Of a stretch of 64,000 bases of DNA, positions 1 to 7,261 are shown piece by piece. The stretch is from NCBI GenBank assembly GCA_963601185.1, contig CAVCEE010000002.1, forward strand, positions 62,001 through 126,000, given 5' to 3'. The notes under the pieces are model-generated. The model was not told the origin of the DNA. It saw only the letters and a program-made list of their open reading frames with translations, and ran no database searches. Numbering within the stretch: the stretch's first letter is position 1; each line of letters starts with the position of its first letter. Both the position numbers and the translations under genes were made by a program. This stretch comes from Limisoma sp963601185 (GTDB lineage: Bacteria > Bacteroidota > Bacteroidia > Bacteroidales > Muribaculaceae).

Positions 1-75
1 AAAGCGTTAAGCAATTTATTTTCAGCAACTTACGCAGATTTTTCACGTTATCTTAGGTGCAATGTTAGTGGTTGA
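1..75. repeat. 75-bp intergenic repeat, copy at window start
   Basis: Matches 57111-57185 at 68 of 75 positions without gaps. It begins at the window edge, so the promoter to which it presumably belongs lies outside. Confidence 0.8.
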
Positions 76-301
76 GATTATACCTTTTCTCTATACACGC
101 AGTGGCTTCTGAAATGACTTTCGCAACATCAATACCCAATGATTCATAGAACAGCCTATTTCCGGAATAACATTCACTCGCTATTTGCAAGCATCGCTGT
201 TCTTCTTTGCTAAATCCGTGGAACTTTGAGAGTATCTTGAAAGCCTTTCCTATCTCTCCTTGTTGAAAGTATCGTATTGCAGTCTCTGTTTTTGTCACCA
301 T
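65..301 (-). CDS. hypothetical protein, 78 aa
   Basis: Small mostly helical protein with no family I recognise. It has its own promoter just upstream (TATCTTTA with TTG 19 bp further), which favours the ATG at 301 over longer readings. Its stop is followed by a copy of a 75-bp repeat also found at 57.1 kb. Being a separately promoted small gene at the edge of the accessory region, it may be a regulator or anti-host protein, but that is a guess from position only. Confidence 0.55.
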   Translation of the reverse strand: MVTKTETAIRYFQQGEIGKAFKILSKFHGFSKEEQRCLQIASECYSGNRLFYESLGIDVAKVISEATACIEKRYNLNH

Positions 302-333
302 AATCGCTTATCGGACAGAAGTTTATTACTATA

Positions 334-363
334 TAAAGATAGCAATTTATTTGGGATTGGCAA
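334..363 (-). promoter_or_regulatory. Bacteroidetes-type promoter of the 78-aa gene
   Basis: On the minus strand TATCTTTA (341-334) matches the -7 box TAnnTTTG in 7 of 8 bases, and TTG (363-361) lies 19 bp upstream as the -33 box. Confidence 0.5.
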
Positions 364-410
364 TAAGGTAACTCGTTAACTATCAATATGTTTATAAAGC
401 AGATTGGCAC

Positions 411-625
411 TCGTATTTTTGAGCACCAGAGACAATATGGCTAGAACGGTTTTTTGTTTGGAATGACGGATTCTTTAAGTCGGCAAAGTGATTTTTTGAC
501 AGCCGACTTAAAAGACAATATGTGTTAAAATCAAGGTAAGGTATCAAGCGTTATATTTGGTGAGTTGAAAAAAGATAAAGAAATTCAATACGCATACGAC
601 CATAAGTCGTTCATATTTCTAACAT
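411..625. other. intergenic, nothing recognised
   Basis: AT-rich gap between the 78-aa gene's promoter region and the stop of the membrane effector. I see no convincing ORF, hairpin with a T-run or promoter on either strand. Confidence 0.4.
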
Positions 626-2539
626 TCAATCCTTATTCGTATTTACAGGAATCTCTATAACCGGATGGTTTATAGGTCTTTCTTTAATAGAGTCTTTACT
701 CTCATTTACATTATCATTATTAGTAATATAAGATGGAGAAAAGGCAAGCCATACCGTTATGAGAGTATATACAAACACGACAACTGAGCAAAATCCAACA
801 CGCACTTTATTTGTAGTTGTATTCCAATAATTCTCAATTACAATAATCAAAAGAGAGGCAAATAATATTAACACCATTCCAAGACCAAGAACAGACCTAA
901 ACATTTCTTGAGCGCTGATAGTTGATTGGGTAAAAATATTAATAGTTCCAAATAAAAAAGTAACTATTCCGATGAGAATACCACCAATCTCTAAATAGCG
1001 CTTCTCGATACCTTTGACCTCTTCCTTTACAGATTGGATTTCTTTTTTATCTTTCAGATATATTAGAGACGTTCTAAAGTTATCTAAACAAACATGGTAA
1101 TTTGATTGCTCTTCTTTCAAATGTTTATAATCTATAGGTCGTGTCACAGATGAAGGGAGAATTATGCTATCACCATCAACTTTATTTTTTATAATGCACT
1201 CTTTAAAGGGTAGCTGAATAGGGTAAAATTTATGCAACTCGCACCATTCGATATTGTCATCGAATTTTTTCAAATATTTCTCCAACAAAGCAATCGTTTC
1301 ATTATAGTCAAAATCCAAATCTCTCTTTTTAAGTTTTTCTTGGATTTTGGCAATAATGAATATTATCGCCTTTTTATATGGATAGAAATTATTCACAATA
1401 GTGTCAGAATGAATTGTTTCAATCTTTGTCATTTCATCCTTTAGGGCGGCAAGAGTGAAGTCTGGCTGTTTGGTAAGAAATGCAAGTCTGCAATTATACA
1501 TAAAATTGCGCAAGGTACACAATGAGTGGTTGTCAAATTTGAATTTGAATGCCTTCTGATATAGCCTATTATAGGTATCGTCAAATGTCTTTAATAAATT
1601 GTCGATTTGTTCTTTTGACTTCCCTGTTGAACAATAATAGTCCATAAGAAGAACCATATCAAGAAATGAATTGTCTCTATTATGAATGCGTTGTAAACAA
1701 CTATTTATTTCAGATTCATTATATGGCACATTCTCATGAATATTCTCATAGCAAGAGAAATAATGAGTCAGGTGTCCAGGGAGAATAATTTTTTCTCGAC
1801 TTATAACTTTTTTATCACAATTAATTAAAATCTCAAAAGAATCTCCAGGACGCAACAATTTACGGAGAATAAATTTGCCTTTATCCATAGCCAATTCCAT
1901 GACAGTTTTGCAATCGGCATTTGTTTCTTTTTGAGAGGCTCTATCAAGTTGTTCAATAAAAACAGCAACTTGTTCTCTGACATCATCACTAAATTCCAGG
2001 TGATGCTCTATTTCACAAAGTGGAATAATTAATTTGCGAAGAAGTAAAAAGTAATGGAAATCTCGTAATATTTGCGGATCTTCAGTTTCAACTTTGAATA
2101 GGTAAATATGTTTACCATAATCTAATTTCTCATCAACAGAAGTAACAAACGTTGTATAGGTGTTAAATAGTGCACTCAGATGAGAATCAAGCAATTCGTA
2201 AAGCCTATATATTCCCGATCTACGTTGAAAAATTTCTTGAGACTCATTGTCTCTTGGTGGGCAAAGATGCTCTTTACTCCAGTATTTTTCAAAAGAGACT
2301 TTAGTTTTTTCAAACATATTGCGATTAACAATGTATTCGCCACGCAAAAGCGACTTCGCAATATTAACAAAACAAATCTTTATAAAGTCAATAACCTCTT
2401 TCTGAATTTGGGTTGAATCATTAATGGCATTTTCGGTGGAGTCCCATTTATACTTTGTTTCAATCCAATCTTCAGGAAATTTATCCTCATAAATATCAAT
2501 ACATTTCTTTATGAAAGGTGTAGGTTTGGGTTCATTCAT
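626..2539 (-). CDS. large membrane-anchored protein, candidate toxin/effector of a Panacea pair
   Basis: A 637-residue protein. About 510 N-terminal residues look soluble and helical with no motif I can name. Three hydrophobic segments follow at roughly residues 515-535, 545-570 and 578-600, then a short polar tail. The start overlaps the stop of the Panacea-domain gene by 8 bp, so the two are translationally coupled and share one promoter. Panacea antitoxins (PanA) are known to neutralise diverse toxins, including membrane-acting ones, so a membrane effector is the natural reading. It is much longer than the usual small PanT toxins and could instead be an abortive-infection effector. Function is inferred from pairing and topology only. 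Confidence 0.6.
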   Translation of the reverse strand: MNEPKPTPFIKKCIDIYEDKFPEDWIETKYKWDSTENAINDSTQIQKEVIDFIKICFVNIAKSLLRGEYIVNRNMFEKTKVSFEKYWSKEHLCPPRDNESQEIFQRRSGIYRLYELLDSHLSALFNTYTTFVTSVDEKLDYGKHIYLFKVETEDPQILRDFHYFLLLRKLIIPLCEIEHHLEFSDDVREQVAVFIEQLDRASQKETNADCKTVMELAMDKGKFILRKLLRPGDSFEILINCDKKVISREKIILPGHLTHYFSCYENIHENVPYNESEINSCLQRIHNRDNSFLDMVLLMDYYCSTGKSKEQIDNLLKTFDDTYNRLYQKAFKFKFDNHSLCTLRNFMYNCRLAFLTKQPDFTLAALKDEMTKIETIHSDTIVNNFYPYKKAIIFIIAKIQEKLKKRDLDFDYNETIALLEKYLKKFDDNIEWCELHKFYPIQLPFKECIIKNKVDGDSIILPSSVTRPIDYKHLKEEQSNYHVCLDNFRTSLIYLKDKKEIQSVKEEVKGIEKRYLEIGGILIGIVTFLFGTINIFTQSTISAQEMFRSVLGLGMVLILFASLLIIVIENYWNTTTNKVRVGFCSVVVFVYTLITVWLAFSPSYITNNDNVNESKDSIKERPINHPVIEIPVNTNKD

Positions 2540-3089
2540 AAAATGGTTGGCTACTGCGAATAGACTCTACACTCATCGTTTCACAACCTCGGCCTAAGAG
2601 TTCGGCGGCGCCAATAGCGATTCGCCAAGCAGCCCATTTATGAGTTATGTCAACGAGTTGTGATGCACGTAGAGAAATAAGACGCGGATTATGAGATTTT
2701 AGAATAACAATTCCACGATCAACCTGATTCTTTAGACTTTCCGGAATACTTGAAAAATTTGGCACATTCTTTTCTATTAAAGCGTAATTGCCAAAATCAA
2801 AGAAATTTGTGTTTTTATATACAATTGCAGAATAAATATCCACTTCTACTGGACCATATTGCATAGCACAGTATTTATCAAAAACCGTCAATAAGTCTTT
2901 TCCTCCATTTTGCATATCCTTTGTAGCAGACAAAAGAAATATGAGTTTCAAAGAGGTTAATCTTGTAAAATAAGATTCAATATCAGACTCAGGCATAACT
3001 TCTTTACGCCATTCCATTAGTTTATGTATGGCATATTCGAAAAGTAGTATCTTATTTTCAGTCATATATTGAAATCTAACTTCTGGCAC
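2532..3089 (-). CDS. Panacea-domain (DUF4065/SocA-like) antitoxin
   Basis: 185 residues resembling the Panacea fold (SocA, GepA, DUF4065). Visible signs are the segment LKLIFLLSA near residue 50, the YGPVEVDIYSAI stretch in the middle, and a C-terminal helix with a THKWAAWRIA motif. Panacea proteins act as antitoxins for many unrelated toxins and are the upstream partner in PanAT operons, which fits this gene leading the operon and overlapping the membrane protein gene. A perfect 8+8 bp inverted repeat lies inside its promoter and suggests autoregulation. Family assignment is fairly secure; the role as antitoxin of this neighbour is inference. Confidence 0.7.
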   Translation of the reverse strand: MPEVRFQYMTENKILLFEYAIHKLMEWRKEVMPESDIESYFTRLTSLKLIFLLSATKDMQNGGKDLLTVFDKYCAMQYGPVEVDIYSAIVYKNTNFFDFGNYALIEKNVPNFSSIPESLKNQVDRGIVILKSHNPRLISLRASQLVDITHKWAAWRIAIGAAELLGRGCETMSVESIRSSQPFYE

Positions 3090-3114
3090 TTAGTTGTGTC
3101 AATATCTGCTATTG

Positions 3115-3145
3115 CAAAGGTATGATAAAATTATCATATACGCAA
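3115..3145 (-). promoter_or_regulatory. promoter with palindromic operator for the Panacea operon
   Basis: Minus-strand TACCTTTG (3122-3115) is a perfect -7 box with a CTTG-like -33 box about 20 bp upstream. The spacer is nearly filled by the inverted repeat TATGATAA-AA-TTATCATA (3121-3138), ideally placed for a repressor to block RNA polymerase. Autorepression by the antitoxin complex is the likely regulation. Confidence 0.65.
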
Positions 3146-3244
3146 GTTTAGTGCCGTTAAAAAATTACGGTCAAGATTTTCAATTACCATTCAATTGTCT
3201 GACTAACAGTTTGTTTTATGTCGAATACACGTTAATCAAATATT

Positions 3245-3273
3245 AAAAGCGAGGTTTACTCCTCGCTTTTTTT
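3245..3273. terminator. rho-independent terminator, probably bidirectional
   Basis: Ten-base-pair stem AAAAGCGAGG (3245-3254) / CCTCGCTTTT (3261-3270) with a 6-nt loop. The plus strand ends in seven T; the minus strand ends in four T. It would end the minus-strand hicAB transcript. Confidence 0.75.
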
Positions 3274-3293
3274 GTTAATCTTCAATCTCAATC

Positions 3294-3425
3294 TCAATCA
3301 CCTTTCTTGTGAATATGTGGTTTGAGAGAGGATACATTGCCAGGGGTAGACTTGTTATCCCTTTGGCGTCTGTCAGGTTTGCCAGTAGATTTGGCAATTC
3401 TTTTTGGTCCGGGTTTTATTCCCAT
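3294..3425 (-). CDS. possible small basic protein, 43 aa
   Basis: An ATG at 3425 opens a 43-codon frame rich in Lys, Arg, Gly and Pro, ending just before the terminator. The same frame is open further upstream to near the hicB stop and would add a hydrophobic helix, but only with a TTG or ATT start. The gap between hicB and the terminator is otherwise empty. Reality of this gene is uncertain. Confidence 0.3.
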   Translation of the reverse strand: MGIKPGPKRIAKSTGKPDRRQRDNKSTPGNVSSLKPHIHKKGD

Positions 3426-3505
3426 AGTATTAATGATTTTAGATTTTGTGGCAATATCGCCTATTATCAATAGAGCAAATATAATGCCAATAGCATAAAT
3501 GTCAG

Positions 3506-3850
3506 TTATTTCACAACGTGTGCCACTTCATTGGAGACAGCCTTGTTAATGAAATCATTTATGGTAGTTCCTGCGGCTGTTGCAGCGTAGGCAACAAGTC
3601 CGTGAAGTTCTGACGGCATACGAAGAACTAACTTACCGCTGTAAGGCTTTGCCGGAGTAATACCACGTTCTACGCAACTTGCAAGGTAGTCATCAACTGC
3701 ACTATGGAAATCTTCAGTGATTTCGTCAATCGTAGTACCTTCATAAGAAATGAGTGTTCCGTGCAGACCTTGAACTTTGCCAAATAAGCATTTGTCCTCG
3801 TCACTGTATTCAACAGAACCAGTATATCCTTTGTATCTTAACTGTCCCAT
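3506..3850 (-). CDS. hicB: HicB-family antitoxin
   Basis: 114 residues. The N-terminal half is the HicB pseudo-RNase H fold (SVEYSDEDKCLFGKVQGL, then a DEITEDFHSAVDDYL helix). The C-terminal half looks like an Arc/MetJ-type ribbon-helix-helix DNA-binding segment (GKLVLRMPSELHGLVAYAA). HicB binds and silences HicA and usually represses its own operon. The toxin gene lies 2 bp upstream, in the usual hicA-hicB order, under one promoter at 4130. Confidence 0.85.
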   Translation of the reverse strand: MGQLRYKGYTGSVEYSDEDKCLFGKVQGLHGTLISYEGTTIDEITEDFHSAVDDYLASCVERGITPAKPYSGKLVLRMPSELHGLVAYAATAAGTTINDFINKAVSNEVAHVVK

Positions 3851-3852
3851 AA

Positions 3853-4104
3853 TTATATAAGTTTTAATTCTTTCAACGTATCAATTAACTGCTTGACTTG
3901 GTATGACTTCAATTCTCCGTTGGGGTGTGGTTTGTGGAGTAATATCGTGTTGTTTCCATTTACAAACTCAACTCGAGAACCCGAAGTCTTGCCCTTATTC
4001 CTTTCTTCAAAACCGAAGTATTCAAGCAACACCTTGGCTTCGTCATAATGGAAGTCTTTCGGTTTACTAAGCAATCGTGCTACCAGTTTTTCTTTTTTAC
4101 TCAT
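3853..4104 (-). CDS. hicA: HicA-family mRNA interferase toxin
   Basis: 83 residues with a dsRBD-like fold. The family hallmarks are present: a GSRVEFVNG strand (the Gly-Ser-x-Arg motif, about residues 42-50) and the catalytic-histidine strand NNTILLHKPHPNG near residue 55. HicA cleaves mRNA independently of ribosomes and is neutralised by HicB. It is somewhat longer than minimal HicA proteins (about 60-80 aa). Its own promoter lies 26 bp upstream, so the pair can be expressed separately from the phage late genes. Confidence 0.85.
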   Translation of the reverse strand: MSKKEKLVARLLSKPKDFHYDEAKVLLEYFGFEERNKGKTSGSRVEFVNGNNTILLHKPHPNGELKSYQVKQLIDTLKELKLI

Positions 4105-4129
4105 TGGTAATGGTTGTTATTTGATAATG

Positions 4130-4160
4130 CAAAGATACTAAATGTAGTACTAATAACAAA
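4130..4160 (-). promoter_or_regulatory. hicAB promoter
   Basis: Minus-strand TATCTTTG (4137-4130) is a perfect -7 box and TTTG (4160-4157) lies 19 bp upstream, the exact Bacteroidetes consensus arrangement. Confidence 0.75.
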
Positions 4161-4271
4161 ATATTTGTTCAAGTATTTTTCTGTGTAACGCACTCATTAT
4201 CATTGATGCAATATAAAAAGAAAAGCGCATCGATTCACATCGACACGCCTGATAATCAATTTATTCACATT

Positions 4272-4751
4272 TCAAATATGCAAAATAGAGAAAAACACCA
4301 ATACGTAATATACGTTAGAGAGTAAGCCAAACTCAATCCAAAACACACATCGCTTTCGGTCAATAGTGCTTACGATAAACCCTGCAATTGCAAGGAAAGG
4401 TATGCCGTTCATCAGTATCAGCCACAGCAATGCACAAATCCCGGCAACAATGGCTGAGTACTTATGAATGCTACCCTCAAACTCTTGCTTGAATGCCGGA
4501 GCGGTAGCCACAAACAACAAACCACCAATTAAACCAAATGCCAATGCCTTGTAAGGCTCTGGCGTAAGGTCAAACAATGGCACGACACACAATGCTACTG
4601 CTATTGTAAGTATTACTGGGAACAACCAACGTTTTTCAGTAACATAAAATGTGTTGCTGATAGATGTTGGCAATCCTCGATACAAAGAATATAAACCGAG
4701 ATATACTCCCATTATCAGCAACGATAGGCTGACTAAAACAATATAGACCAT
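4272..4751 (-). CDS. multi-pass membrane protein, 159 aa
   Basis: About five hydrophobic segments (near residues 2-24, 42-60, 68-86, 97-128 and 140-158) separated by short charged loops. No signal peptide and no catalytic motif is visible. It follows the DGR genes in the same direction with a 7-bp gap. Its place after the fibre/DGR block and the absence of another lysis gene make a holin-like role conceivable, but five segments are more than most holins have, so this stays a hypothetical membrane protein. Confidence 0.55.
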   Translation of the reverse strand: MVYIVLVSLSLLIMGVYLGLYSLYRGLPTSISNTFYVTEKRWLFPVILTIAVALCVVPLFDLTPEPYKALAFGLIGGLLFVATAPAFKQEFEGSIHKYSAIVAGICALLWLILMNGIPFLAIAGFIVSTIDRKRCVFWIEFGLLSNVYYVLVFFSILHI

Positions 4752-4758
4752 AAGCGTA

Positions 4759-5253
4759 TTATTTAATTACATTAAACACAGACCAATCGATTGAATATTT
4801 CTCGTTCCATTCCTGCTCACAGACAGAAATTTTGTGATTACTGAGTGCCACTGCTACCGATGCAAGTTCTTCTGCAGTTGTAAACTCATAGAACATTGGT
4901 ACTCCATTCTGCGATGTTCCGAGATTGAGAGTGATAGGAAGTTGGATTAAACCGCCTTGCAGAGCTACAATAAGCCCAGTCAAATCACTTTTACGTTCCT
5001 CGGTATATTCCACCTTCAAGCCATTCCATTCAAGGTCGTAACGGAGTTTATCGGCATAATCTCGCTCAACCGTTGCAATGATTGTGGACTTGATTTCTTC
5101 AAGAGAGGGAAGATGATTAAACCGAAGACGATAGTTCCACCCAGTTTCATCATTTTCATTATCCTTGCCGAAACCATAGATTAACTCGTACTTATTGCGA
5201 CCAACTTTATAAAGTCCATCTTGTCGCTTGGGACTCCCATAAACTTTATCCAT
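4759..5253 (-). CDS. hypothetical protein next to the DGR reverse transcriptase
   Basis: 164 residues, starting 3 bp after the reverse transcriptase stop. It begins with a short segment mentioning a GDK/GFGKDN-like loop region and ends with a helix-rich part (FTTAEELASVAVALSNHKI) that recalls DUF4376-like tail-fibre-associated proteins. It could be a fibre chaperone or a DGR accessory factor; it does not look like the small basic four-helix Avd protein. Operon position is the only functional hint. Confidence 0.5.
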   Translation of the reverse strand: MDKVYGSPKRQDGLYKVGRNKYELIYGFGKDNENDETGWNYRLRFNHLPSLEEIKSTIIATVERDYADKLRYDLEWNGLKVEYTEERKSDLTGLIVALQGGLIQLPITLNLGTSQNGVPMFYEFTTAEELASVAVALSNHKISVCEQEWNEKYSIDWSVFNVIK

Positions 5254-5256
5254 ATC

Positions 5257-6897
5257 TTATAAATTGATGTTACAACGTTTTAGTATCGCTTCAAACTCTT
5301 GGTCTGTAGGAGTGTGGAGATTGAGGGAAGATGCAGAAACAAAATTCAGTTTCTTGTACTTGCCGGAGTAATCAACACTTATGCCGACAAACATAGGCAA
5401 TACATTCTCTTCTTCCATTTGGTCAAGTATTTGCCAAATCTCTCTGTCTCCTGTCCACAACTTGCAGACTGCACCATGAAGTATCAGGCTAATGACATAC
5501 TTGCTTTTTGGCTTCTCAACAAATTCACTTGCCACGCCTTGTATGGCGGCAGTCTGTAACCTCTTGCTGTATTCTTCACGTTCTCTGCGGGGAATAACAT
5601 CACGTTCAAAGTCAAGTATAATTACACCCTGTCTATCTACATCTTGTGGATAAACCACTCTGCCTTTGAAATTCTTCTTGCCGTCAAGTGTTGATGGCTT
5701 TACCTTGAAATTTCCGAAATCATTCATATTTCTCTTGTATTTGAGTTTCTTATATTCTGTTGGAGTAATGAGTTTTTTGAGCAGATGCTTGCAGTCTGCG
5801 TGTGCTGCCATACCGAAGAATGAGCCTATCAGCGACATTCTACGCTTCCGTGATTTCACCTTGGATATTCTGCGAGCGAACTTTTGTTTTGTACGTTTCC
5901 TTATGCGTGAATAAACCACACGTTCTTGCTTACTGTCATCAGCAAATGTTACATATCCGAGGTAGTCAAGACCGATACAGATTGGACGGACTGCTTCACT
6001 TGGTTTAATGGTCAAGCCTAATTCTGATAGAAGTTGTTTGAGGTATTGGCTTAGTAACCATAACTCTTTCTTGTTTGAAGCAAACATCACAATGTCATCG
6101 CAGTATCGGTAATAATGATAGAGAATCTCGTAGTTGTCAATTACGACTTTTCCATTTCCCTTACCGACAACTCCAGCAACAGCGTCGGTATCAATTATCG
6201 TATGACGGCTGACACGTTCACACATCTTGTGGTCTATCTCACTCAAATGAAGATTGGCAAAGCATTGTGATGAACGCAGACCTTTTGACAAACCTTTGTC
6301 AAGTAAGGTGATGAAGTTGTCAAGCATTGGAAGAACTGCTGTATCGCTGACATACTTTCTGATTTGACCTTTCATCAATTTTTGGCTGATGTGGTCGTAA
6401 TATCCGAGTATATCACACTGATAGTAGTATTTCATTCCTTCTGGATCTGCAATCAAATCTTCCTCGATGATTTTATGCAACCAGTGCATACCTCTGCCTT
6501 TTATGCTTGCCGCAGTGTTTTTGATAAGAGTTGGATATGTGTATCGTTCAAATGGAACCATAATCGCATGACAGCCTATTCGGTGAAAAACTGTCGGTGC
6601 TTGTACAACACGTTTCTTTGGACCGTCTGTTACTTCAAGTGTTCTGAAATCCTTTTTTGTTATTCTGAATGCTCCGGAAGACAGGAGCTCCTTTAATCGC
6701 TTGCAGTATTCATTTCTCTTGGGTTTGAGATTTTCCCTTTGCTCTGCGTTTTCAAGATGACCTACGACATAATCAAAACTGTCATAGATATTCCTGTCGT
6801 CAGCAATTTCACCAATGAGATTGCTGATTGGAAATGTCCTTGCGGTTTCTGTTGCAAGTGGTTCTACGTTATAAAATGGCAGTTCTGTCATATCCAT
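5257..6897 (-). CDS. DGR reverse transcriptase
   Basis: 546 residues. The polymerase core shows motif A with D162 in YQCDILGYYD, the DGR-diagnostic motif 4 variant GLRSSQ (206-211; retroviral and retron enzymes differ here), the catalytic YCDD at 265-268 in RYCDDIVMF, and the following IGLDYLGY motif at 308-315. Beyond residue 330 comes a basic segment and about 200 further residues, longer than many DGR enzymes. The protein copies the template RNA into cDNA while misreading adenines, and the cDNA replaces the variable repeat in the fibre gene. The template repeat lies 157 bp upstream, and all parts share one strand. No avd gene lies between variable repeat and reverse transcriptase; the long C-terminus might replace it. 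Confidence 0.93.
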   Translation of the reverse strand: MDMTELPFYNVEPLATETARTFPISNLIGEIADDRNIYDSFDYVVGHLENAEQRENLKPKRNEYCKRLKELLSSGAFRITKKDFRTLEVTDGPKKRVVQAPTVFHRIGCHAIMVPFERYTYPTLIKNTAASIKGRGMHWLHKIIEEDLIADPEGMKYYYQCDILGYYDHISQKLMKGQIRKYVSDTAVLPMLDNFITLLDKGLSKGLRSSQCFANLHLSEIDHKMCERVSRHTIIDTDAVAGVVGKGNGKVVIDNYEILYHYYRYCDDIVMFASNKKELWLLSQYLKQLLSELGLTIKPSEAVRPICIGLDYLGYVTFADDSKQERVVYSRIRKRTKQKFARRISKVKSRKRRMSLIGSFFGMAAHADCKHLLKKLITPTEYKKLKYKRNMNDFGNFKVKPSTLDGKKNFKGRVVYPQDVDRQGVIILDFERDVIPRREREEYSKRLQTAAIQGVASEFVEKPKSKYVISLILHGAVCKLWTGDREIWQILDQMEEENVLPMFVGISVDYSGKYKKLNFVSASSLNLHTPTDQEFEAILKRCNINL

Positions 6898-7054
6898 AAG
6901 CCTTCAGGCGCTTTTGTTATTTTTCAGCTTTCTTCCTTTCGGAGAGGAGTGCTGAGGCTTGTGTCCCTCGGAAGATGATTTTGCTATCCCGTAGCATTTT
7001 TCAGTGCTTCCGATTATTGTTGTCCAAAGGGGCAAATCGTTTGCGACTAAATGT
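6898..7054 (-). other. spacer between template repeat and reverse transcriptase
   Basis: 157 bp without a credible gene. In studied DGRs this spacer is part of the structured template RNA that the reverse transcriptase binds and from which priming occurs, so it is probably functional RNA here too; this is by analogy. The short frame crossing it is only a translation of the template repeat. Confidence 0.5.
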
Positions 7055-7167
7055 GAGCCGAGAGCCGTTGTTCGTGTTCGAGTTCGAAGAAACGTTATTC
7101 GCATTCGAGTAAACGAGACCGCCATTCGCATTCGCATTGTTACTCGCACGACCAACGACACGGCACC
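7055..7167 (-). repeat. DGR template repeat (TR)
   Basis: 113 bp, non-coding, aligning without gaps to 7295-7407. Read on the minus strand it contains 25 adenines, mostly in 11 AAC/AAT triplets in the frame of the fibre gene, the typical DGR design that maximises amino-acid choice. All 88 non-adenine positions are identical to the variable repeat; 19 of 25 adenines differ. The 3' end (minus strand) is free of adenine for the last 12 bases, as expected for an initiation-of-homing site. Confidence 0.95.
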
Positions 7168-7220
7168 GGGGACACGCCACCTTTTATTTTGTTATAATTC
7201 TATTTCTTTTTTGAGTGTGA

Positions 7221-7247
7221 CCACGGCTTACTTTGCGCAAGCCGTGG
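7221..7247 (-). other. hairpin/cruciform between variable and template repeats
   Basis: Perfect 9-bp inverted repeat CCACGGCTT (7221-7229) / AAGCCGTGG (7239-7247) with a 9-nt loop, 47 bp beyond the 3' end of the variable repeat and 14 bp past the fibre stop codon. There is no T-run on either side, so it is a poor terminator. DGRs such as that of phage BPP-1 need a hairpin or cruciform just downstream of the variable repeat for efficient retrohoming; this is the likely counterpart, though stem, loop and distance differ. Confidence 0.65.
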
Positions 7248-7261
7248 AGATAAATGTTTTG

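Noticed and set aside
4272..4751. Holin call for the membrane protein
   Set aside because: About five hydrophobic segments and no adjacent endolysin; left as hypothetical.
7221..7247. Terminator for the fibre gene
   Set aside because: Good stem but no T-run on either strand; a DGR-related structure fits better.
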